From Gammaproteobacteria bacterium (GTDB lineage: Bacteria; Pseudomonadota; Gammaproteobacteria; BMS3Bbin11), in NCBI GenBank assembly GCA_030597275.1, contig JAUVSB010000078.1:1-6737 (forward strand): 6,737 nt of DNA. Reading direction: 5' to 3'. The translations under genes and the position numbers were made by a program. The number at the start of each line of letters is the position of its first letter. Positions within the stretch are counted from its first letter, which is position 1. Of the stretch, positions 1-5,118 are shown piece by piece. The notes under the pieces were generated by a model. It was not told the DNA's origin. It searched no databases and saw only the letters and a program-made list of their open reading frames with translations.

Positions 1-2048
1 ATCAGGAATGCATTTTCACGGCTTACCGCCCATGGGGCATGATCAGGAACTGCTACTTCATCGATATGATTGTCCATGGGTGCTTCATCTACAGCTGCAA
101 CGGGTGGGATCATCTCTATTCCCGTCGAAATCGGTGTCGTCTCCGTCGCTAGCTCCTGGCTGTCGGTTTTAACAATGAGTTCAACCGGGCTAGGGCAAAG
201 CTTACAGGCCGTCAGCGGCTGCGCCTGGAAGATAATTTCATGTGCAGAGTTTTCTACTCGCTCGACGAAATAAGGGTCAATGAGGAACCCCCCATTTGCC
301 AGCGCTGCATAGGCTCGAGCTACTTCAACAGGTAAAAGAGATGCAGTGCCGAGAGCGAGGGAGAGGTTGTCAGGTAGATTTTCAGCTTTAAATCCAAATT
401 TCTGCAGATGATCGCGCGTTTTGTCTATTCCGACAGAACGAAGCAGGCGAATAGACACCAGATTCAATGATCGTTTCAGTGCCTCCCTCATTCGAGTGAG
501 ACCAAAGAATTTCTTACTGTAATTTTCCGGCCTCCATGCGCTACCGAGGGCATTATCTTTGACGACTACGGGCGCTCCGCTAATCATGCTGCCTGGTGAA
601 AAGCCATTGTCTAAGGCAGCAGAATATATAAAGGGTTTAATGTTTGATCCGGGTTGTCTTCTTGCCTGTGTCGCACGATTAAACTTGCTTGCAAAGAAGT
701 TAAACCCTCCAGAAAGAGCGAGAACAGCGCCATCATCAGGCCTTAGCGATACGAGGGCACCTTCAACGGTGGGAAGCTGTGATAATTGCCAGATACCTTC
801 GGCATTTTTTCTTAGATAAATGATATCTCCAGCGGTAACTACATCAGAGGCAGTTTTTGGTGTGCTGCCCAGAGTATTGGCATCTTTGTACTTCCGGGCC
901 CATGCATAGTACTTTTTTTCTATCTCAATGATTTCTTCGTTTTTAGTATAGGCACCAATGAGGTCATTTTTTGTACTGAGAACAATTGCTGGTAACAGTT
1001 TGCCGACAGAATGATATTTAGATAGTTGCTGATTCAGACTGTCCCCATCAGAATGTATATCAACGTCGGTGTGGCCAATAGCACCGCGGAAACCGTGTCT
1101 TTCATCATAGGTAACCAGGCCTTTGAAAAGCGCTTCGTTTGCCGCGCGCTGGAAATCGGCATTTATGCTGGTAAATACATTGTAACCGGCAGTGTAGGTT
1201 TCCTCTTCACCAAAGTTCTCTACCATATAGTCGCGAACCATTTCCGCGATATAGGGTGCGTGAAGGTCAGGGTTAGTGGTGTGTTTTTTAGCGGTAACAG
1301 GGCTGGAATGAGCAATATTATGTTGCTGCTGGGTGATATAACCGAGTTTTAACATACGACCAAGAACGTAGTTTCTGCGTGTGAGTGCCCGCTCCGGGTT
1401 GCTGACTGGGTTGTTGCTGGAGGGTGCTTTTGGTAGGCCGGCCAGCATGGCAAGCTGTGCAAGACTCAGCTCATTAACGGGTTTACCGTAATAGACCAGG
1501 GCCGCTGCACCAAAACCATATGATCGATGGCCAAGGAAGATTTTATTGACATACAATTCAAGAATTTGTTTTTTTTCAAGCTGCTTTTCAAGTTTAAATG
1601 CCAATAAGACTTCCGTAAATTTTCGTGTGTAGGTTTTTTCACGTGTCAGGAAATAGTTTCGTGCCACCTGCATGGTGACTGTACTTGCTCCCTGGCCGTG
1701 ACCGCCAGTACGGAAGTTTGCAAGGATGGCTCGAAGAATTCCGGTGAAATCAACACCACGGTGGGAATAAAAGTTGGCGTCTTCGGAAGCGAGTATGGCA
1801 TTAAGCAGGTCCTGCGGGGTATCTTCAATAGGTATTGGCAGGCGGCGCTTTTCACCGTATTCGGCAATAAGCTCGTTATTTGAGGCGTAGATGCGTAGTG
1901 GGACACTGAGCTGAATCTGCATTATGTCTTCCGTAGCCGGAAGCTGCGGAAGGAAATAAAGGACAAGTGCTGTGAGTGCCAGGCTGCCTGCGAGAAAGAA
2001 AGCGAACAATGCAGTCAGCAGACGGATGAATGTTTTTTTTGTGCTCAT
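1..2048 (-). CDS. ponA: Penicillin-binding protein 1A, bifunctional peptidoglycan synthase (3' end outside window)
   Basis: Class A PBP (mrcA in enterics): polymerises lipid II into glycan strands and cross-links the stem peptides, acting from the inner membrane on the periplasmic side. The reading frame is open from ATG at 2048 to the window edge, 682 complete codons. Seen in order: a membrane anchor at about residues 8-33; the GT51 domain with EDANFYSHRG (catalytic Glu89), GASTVTMQ (Ser122) and an ILELYVNKIFLG motif near 162-173; a likely OB-fold insert near 318-425; and a transpeptidase domain from about 428 with the SxxK box SNIK (nucleophile Ser468, Lys471) and the SxN box SLN (Ser527). 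A CKLC pair at 615-618 corresponds to a CxxC I recall in E. coli PBP1a. Full-length family members have roughly 800-850 residues, so the KTG box and C-terminus are missing only because the window ends. No other start is plausible: an in-frame TAG lies 14 codons upstream with no ATG, GTG or TTG between. Divergent from pilM. Confidence 0.96.
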   Translation of the reverse strand, partial: MSTKKTFIRLLTALFAFFLAGSLALTALVLYFLPQLPATEDIMQIQLSVPLRIYASNNELIAEYGEKRRLPIPIEDTPQDLLNAILASEDANFYSHRGVDFTGILRAILANFRTGGHGQGASTVTMQVARNYFLTREKTYTRKFTEVLLAFKLEKQLEKKQILELYVNKIFLGHRSYGFGAAALVYYGKPVNELSLAQLAMLAGLPKAPSSNNPVSNPERALTRRNYVLGRMLKLGYITQQQHNIAHSSPVTAKKHTTNPDLHAPYIAEMVRDYMVENFGEEETYTAGYNVFTSINADFQRAANEALFKGLVTYDERHGFRGAIGHTDVDIHSDGDSLNQQLSKYHSVGKLLPAIVLSTKNDLIGAYTKNEEIIEIEKKYYAWARKYKDANTLGSTPKTASDVVTAGDIIYLRKNAEGIWQLSQLPTVEGALVSLRPDDGAVLALSGGFNFFASKFNRATQARRQPGSNIKPFIYSAALDNGFSPGSMISGAPVVVKDNALGSAWRPENYSKKFFGLTRMREALKRSLNLVSIRLLRSVGIDKTRDHLQKFGFKAENLPDNLSLALGTASLLPVEVARAYAALANGGFLIDPYFVERVENSAHEIIFQAQPLTACKLCPSPVELIVKTDSQELATETTPISTGIEMIPPVAAVDEAPMDNHIDEVAVPDHAPWAVSRENAFL

Positions 2049-2084
2049 AATGTGAAGCGATATTGTTGGTGAAATAAGGTGATA

Positions 2085-2129
2085 ATTCTACGGGCGGTCA
2101 ATTCTAAAGGTCTCAAAGGCGCAAAACCA
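2085..2129 (-). promoter_or_regulatory. Weak candidate promoter region for ponA
   Basis: Read on the minus strand there are two TAGAAT hexamers (2106-2101 and 2090-2085), each one or two changes from the sigma70 -10 consensus TATAAT. No good -35 lies at normal spacing: TGGTTT sits 17 bp upstream of the first, and TTGAGA 20 bp upstream of the second. The second hexamer would give a leader of about 30 nt. This is a suggestion only, based on the need for a ponA promoter in this spacer. Confidence 0.25.
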
Positions 2130-2151
2130 GAAAAAAAATTTACGAAAGAAT

Positions 2152-2181
2152 TTGTCAAAGAAGGCTTTATTGTTCTATAGT
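2152..2181 (+). promoter_or_regulatory. Probable sigma70 promoter of the pilMNOPQ operon
   Basis: TTGTCA (2152-2157) and TATAGT (2176-2181) each differ from the consensus hexamers TTGACA and TATAAT at one position and are separated by 18 bp. A start near 2188 would leave a leader of about 60 nt before pilM. A second -10-like TATAAA lies at 2186-2191 but lacks a good -35. With no gap over 24 bp between the pil genes, this promoter probably drives all five. Not experimentally supported here. Confidence 0.5.
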
Positions 2182-2235
2182 TGCATATAAATGTTAATCC
2201 AAAGTCACACTTAAATATCATAACTAACTGAGAGT

Positions 2236-2240
2236 AAAGG
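2236..2240 (+). promoter_or_regulatory. Ribosome binding site deciding the TTG start of pilM
   Basis: AAAGG lies 6 nt before TTG at 2247. No ATG or GTG is available nearby in this frame: the ATG at about 2192 opens a different short frame that stops within a few codons. The protein read from the TTG begins MGIFSKKS, matching the usual PilM N-terminus. Confidence 0.6.
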
Positions 2241-2246
2241 TAAACA

Positions 2247-3308
2247 TTGGGCATCTTCTCAAAAAAATCGAATACAATTTTAGGGCTGGACATCAGTTCA
2301 ACGGCCATAAAAGTGGTTGAACTGGAGAAAAGTGGTAATAATTTTCGACTTCTTCACTACTCGATTGAGTCGTTACCGCAAAATGCAGTCTCTGAAAATT
2401 CAATCTCAGATGTTGAACAGGTAAGCAGTTCAATTACGCGAGCAATCAAGCGATCGGGTGCTCGTTCAAGAAACGTGGCTAGTGCAGTTCCTGGTTCACA
2501 TGTCATTTCAAAGCGCATTTTTATGCCCCATGGTCTGCGCGAGGATGAACTCGAAAATCAGATCACGCTGGAAGCGGATCATTATATCCCCTATCCACTT
2601 GAAGAAGTGAATATTGATTTTGAAGTTCTGGGCCCCGCGCCTGACAGCCCGAATGAAGATGAAATTCTACTTGTCGCCTGCCGTAAAGAGATTGTTGATG
2701 ATTATATTGTTGTACTGGAGGATGCCGGCCTGACACCAGTAATTCTCGATGTTGAATATTTCGCTGTTGAAAATGCCTACAAACAGATTGTTCAAGACCT
2801 GCCAGGTGGCGGTATGGAAAAAATAACAGCGGTTATGGACTTTGGTGCGACTACCCTGCATGTCAATGTTATTCAGAACAACCGGTCGATTTATACTCGT
2901 AATCACAGTTTTGGTGGCAACCAGCTAACAGAAGAAATTCAACGACGCTACGGCCTTTCATTTGAAGAGGCCGTGCAGGCAAAAAAAGTGGGTGGTTTAC
3001 CTGATAATTACCAACCTGAAATTTTACGTCCATTCATGGATGCAATGTGTCAGGAGGCGATGCGCGGCCTGCAGTTCTTTTATTCCTCCAGTCAGCATGA
3101 CAAGGTAGACGGAATTCTGCTTGCCGGGGGTTGTGCCCAAATCCAGGGGGTTGATGAGCTAATGGCCAGTAAGATTGGTATACCCGTGGATATAGCGAAT
3201 CCGTTTTCCAGCATGTCATTGTCGCCCAAGCTAAAAGCACAGACATTGGCACTGGATGCCCCTTCGCTGATGGTAGCCTGTGGTCTGGCTTTGAGGGGGG
3301 GTGAGTAG
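2247..3308 (+). CDS. pilM: Type IV pilus assembly protein PilM, actin-like ATPase
   Basis: Cytoplasmic actin/FtsA-fold protein of the pilus alignment subcomplex; in the family it binds ATP and the N-terminal peptide of PilN, linking the cytoplasmic motor side to the inner membrane. The 353 residues equal the usual PilM length of about 350. Visible motifs: phosphate-1 loop LGLDISSTAIKVVEL (12-26), phosphate-2 loop VMDFGATTLHVNV (196-208) and the adenosine-binding stretch GILLAGGCAQIQG (289-301). PilM-typical sequence also includes the central IPYPLEEVNIDFEV (114-127). The start is a TTG supported by a spaced AAAGG and by the family N-terminus GIFSKKSNTILGLDIS. There is no signal peptide or membrane segment. 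First gene of the pilMNOPQ unit; its TAG stop directly abuts the pilN ATG and its final codons contain the pilN ribosome binding site, suggesting translational coupling. Confidence 0.97.
   Translation: MGIFSKKSNTILGLDISSTAIKVVELEKSGNNFRLLHYSIESLPQNAVSENSISDVEQVSSSITRAIKRSGARSRNVASAVPGSHVISKRIFMPHGLREDELENQITLEADHYIPYPLEEVNIDFEVLGPAPDSPNEDEILLVACRKEIVDDYIVVLEDAGLTPVILDVEYFAVENAYKQIVQDLPGGGMEKITAVMDFGATTLHVNVIQNNRSIYTRNHSFGGNQLTEEIQRRYGLSFEEAVQAKKVGGLPDNYQPEILRPFMDAMCQEAMRGLQFFYSSSQHDKVDGILLAGGCAQIQGVDELMASKIGIPVDIANPFSSMSLSPKLKAQTLALDAPSLMVACGLALRGGE
3293..3305 (+). promoter_or_regulatory. Ribosome binding site of pilN inside the end of pilM
   Basis: A purine-rich stretch with seven consecutive G (3295-3301) followed by TGAG closely resembles the extended Shine-Dalgarno GGAGGTGA and sits at proper distance from ATG at 3309. 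The same bases encode the last residues of PilM (Arg-Gly-Gly-Glu), so ribosomes ending pilM are already at the pilN start site. Confidence 0.65.
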
Positions 3309-3920
3309 ATGGCACACCTTAATCTGCTTCCATGGAGAGAACTTCGGCGAAAAGAATTAAACCACCAGGTAAGAAATATTGCTATTGGTGTCGCAATACT
3401 AATGGCCGGGCTGGTTTACTGGGCCTACCTTTTTATGGGTGGTCTGATTGAAGAACAGCATCAGAGAAATAGCTTCCTTGAGCAACAAATCAAGAAGGTC
3501 GAACTGGAATTAAAGGAAGTCAATAAAGTCAAGAAAAAGAAGGCCCAGCTGCTTGCACGTATGGAGGTGATACAGAAACTCCAATCTGACCGGACGCGGA
3601 TGGTTAAGCTGTTTGATGGTCTGGCAAGAAATCTTCCTAAAGGTATGTACCTGAGTCTGTTTGAGATTAAAGGCAATAAAATAACCTTGAAAGGTTCTGC
3701 GGATTCAAATGGTACGGTTTCGAAATTTATGCGTTTGATTGAAGGCTCGGAATACTTTACTACACCTAACCTGAATGTAATTAATATAAAAGATGATAAA
3801 GGTTTACGGGTTAGCAACTTTACGCTTAAATTCCAATTTACTAAGGCTAAGAAAAAACCAGAGATGGAAAAAGACTCTAAATCTGGTGAATCTGCAGCTA
3901 AGAAGAAAGGGACCAGATAA
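3309..3920 (+). CDS. pilN: Type IV pilus inner-membrane alignment protein PilN
   Basis: Bitopic inner-membrane protein that pairs with PilO in the periplasm and recruits PilM through its short cytoplasmic N-terminus. The PilM-binding motif is clear: LNLLPWRELRR at residues 4-14. A single membrane segment follows at about 23-45, then a coiled coil rich in Glu and Lys (about 48-95) and a ferredoxin-like domain (about 105-178). Total length is 203 residues, near the usual size of about 200. The C-terminus (179-203) is a low-complexity tail dominated by Lys with some Ser and Glu, placed in the periplasm by the topology. The ATG follows the pilM TAG with no gap and lies in the same frame. The stop TAA shares one base with the pilO ATG (TAATG), so the two partners are probably translated in step. 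Confidence 0.96.
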   Translation: MAHLNLLPWRELRRKELNHQVRNIAIGVAILMAGLVYWAYLFMGGLIEEQHQRNSFLEQQIKKVELELKEVNKVKKKKAQLLARMEVIQKLQSDRTRMVKLFDGLARNLPKGMYLSLFEIKGNKITLKGSADSNGTVSKFMRLIEGSEYFTTPNLNVINIKDDKGLRVSNFTLKFQFTKAKKKPEMEKDSKSGESAAKKKGTR

Positions 3921-4576
3921 TGCGAGCTGCTGACTTTGTTTTCCGAATGGATGATATCAAGAATGCTGATATCAATGATCCTGCAACCTGGCCGGTGTCG
4001 CTGAAAATGCTCATCATACTTATCGGTGCGTGCGCCATACTTTTTGCGGGCTACTGGTATATTGTTAAAGATCAGATCATTGAGCTGGAGACGCGTGAGC
4101 GTAAGGAACAGGCACTTAAAAAAACGTATCTTGATAAAAAAGCACTCGCTGTAAACCTTCCTGCCTACAAAAAGCAAATGGAGGATATCAGACAGCGCTT
4201 TGGGCTCTTATTGCAACAGCTACCTGACAAAAATGAAGTGCCCGAATTGTTAATTGATATCACCCAGGCTGGGCTCGGACAGGGCCTGAAGTTTAATCTC
4301 TTTGATCCAGGTAGTAAGTCTGTGAAAGGTTTTTATGCTGTGTTGCCAATTAAGATAAATATTAATGGCACATATCATGAGTATGGAGAATTTATTAGTG
4401 ATTTAGCTACGCTGTCTCGAATAGTTACGATCGGTAATGTAAAAATTACTGGTGGTAAAAAAGGGCGGCTGAAAATGGCGGCAGTTGTCAATACCTATCA
4501 TTATCTTGATGATGATGAGCTTTCGAAGCAGCCAAAACCTGGCGCGAAAAAGAAAAAAGCGAGGGCACGCAGATGA
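3920..4576 (+). CDS. pilO: Type IV pilus inner-membrane alignment protein PilO
   Basis: Partner of PilN; the pair forms the periplasmic spacer that ties the cytoplasmic PilM to PilP and the secretin, and is known to affect pilus extension and retraction. The protein has 218 residues. A short cytoplasmic N-terminus ends in NDPATWPVSLK (19-29), followed by one membrane segment (about 29-49), a coiled coil (about 51-100, with QRFGLLLQQLPDKNEVPELL at 92-111, typical of the family) and a ferredoxin-like domain (about 112-200) containing YHEYGEFISDLATLSRIV. The tail beyond about residue 205 is strongly basic (KKKKARARR at the end). The chosen ATG overlaps the pilN stop by 1 bp and has AGGGA (3908-3912) 7 nt upstream; an internal ATG at codon 10 is possible but less well supported. 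The stop overlaps pilP by 4 bp. Confidence 0.95.
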   Translation: MRAADFVFRMDDIKNADINDPATWPVSLKMLIILIGACAILFAGYWYIVKDQIIELETRERKEQALKKTYLDKKALAVNLPAYKKQMEDIRQRFGLLLQQLPDKNEVPELLIDITQAGLGQGLKFNLFDPGSKSVKGFYAVLPIKININGTYHEYGEFISDLATLSRIVTIGNVKITGGKKGRLKMAAVVNTYHYLDDDELSKQPKPGAKKKKARARR

Positions 4577-5094
4577 ACAGACAATACACAGTCTTCAGTC
4601 TGTTGTTGTTGGCGATACTGGTATCAGCATGCCAACAAAAAGAGAAACAAAACCTGTCTCAATTCATAGCAGATGCCGCCAGGATGAAGGCCACGGAAAT
4701 TGAGCCATTACCTAATATCAAGCCAGTGGAAACTTATGCTTACAGTGCGCAGGAATTTGCTGATCCATTCAATGTAGAAAATCTGAAACCCACACAGGTA
4801 GCATCAACTCGTTCGGGAGTGGGTCCGGATACAAACCGTCGCCGTGAGCCGCTGGAGAATTATCCACTTGATTCTTTGAGTATGGTTGGGACATTGTTTA
4901 GAGAAAATGAGAGGCGTGCAATTCTAAAAACTCCTGAAGGCGCAGTACAAACCGCAGTTGTTGGTAATTATCTGGGGCAGAATTACGGAAAAATAATTAG
5001 CATTGACGAAAATGAAATTGTAGTAAAAGAGCAGGTATTAAATTCAGCCGGAACATGGGTTGGGCGTGATGCAAGTATTAAAGCAGACCAATAA
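4573..5094 (+). CDS. pilP: Type IV pilus lipoprotein PilP
   Basis: Periplasmic lipoprotein that contacts the PilN-PilO dimer through its extended N-terminal half and the secretin PilQ through its C-terminal beta domain. The 173 residues begin with a lipoprotein signal: basic start, hydrophobic stretch 6-18 and lipobox VSAC with lipidated Cys20. The residue after the Cys is Gln, so no Asp-type inner-membrane retention signal is seen. Residues 21-95 look extended and poorly structured. The folded domain starts near 92 (EPLENYPLDSLSMVGTL, a family hallmark) and continues through VGNYLGQNYGKI (130-141) to the end. ATG overlaps the pilO TGA as ATGA, and GAGGG (4561-4565) lies 7 nt upstream. pilQ follows after a 24-bp gap. 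Confidence 0.96.
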   Translation: MNRQYTVFSLLLLAILVSACQQKEKQNLSQFIADAARMKATEIEPLPNIKPVETYAYSAQEFADPFNVENLKPTQVASTRSGVGPDTNRRREPLENYPLDSLSMVGTLFRENERRAILKTPEGAVQTAVVGNYLGQNYGKIISIDENEIVVKEQVLNSAGTWVGRDASIKADQ

Positions 5095-5106
5095 GTTAAT
5101 ACTTTT

Positions 5107-5111
5107 GAGAG
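5107..5111 (+). promoter_or_regulatory. Ribosome binding site deciding the pilQ start
   Basis: GAGAG lies 7 nt before the ATG at 5119, good spacing, but only 1 nt before the ATG at 5113, which argues against that more upstream start. Further in-frame ATGs at 5125 and 5137 are farther away. The choice changes only the signal peptide's basic start, not the mature protein. Confidence 0.5.
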
Positions 5112-5118
5112 TATGACA

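Larger units (their letters stand above)
2049..2246. other. ponA-pilM divergent intergenic region
   Basis: This 198-bp AT-rich spacer separates the two divergent translation starts and must hold both promoters. It contains an A8 run (2131-2138), two direct copies of ATTCTA (2085-2090 and 2101-2106, 16 bp start to start) and the small palindrome TTTGTCAAA (2151-2159), which forms part of the pilM -35 box. No ORF, hairpin terminator or RNA gene was recognised. Confidence 0.8.

Noticed and set aside
195..206. CKLC cysteine pair in PBP1a as a possible metal or redox site
   Set aside because: A CxxC in the same region is found in other PBP1a proteins including, to my recollection, E. coli, so it is not distinctive here.
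1026..1352. A 108-codon plus-strand open frame, with others at 70-273, 559-819 and 1698-1883, inside ponA
   Set aside because: They lie antisense to ponA, whose frame encodes recognisable PBP1a motifs throughout; the translated products show no family features.
1663..1700. GASTVTMQ in the glycosyltransferase domain instead of the GGST form
   Set aside because: Gly-to-Ala at this position also occurs in E. coli PBP1a as I recall it (GASTITQQ), so it is normal family variation.
3953..3982. Two near-tandem GATATCAA units about 15 bp apart at the start of pilO
   Set aside because: They encode DIKNA-DINDP in frame and are explained by similar amino acids; only two imperfect copies, no sign of a repeat array.
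3461..4177. A 238-codon minus-strand open frame across pilN and pilO
   Set aside because: It spans two well-identified genes in antisense, is Ser/Leu/Phe-rich like a shadow frame of Lys/Glu-rich coding sequence, and has no recognisable motif.
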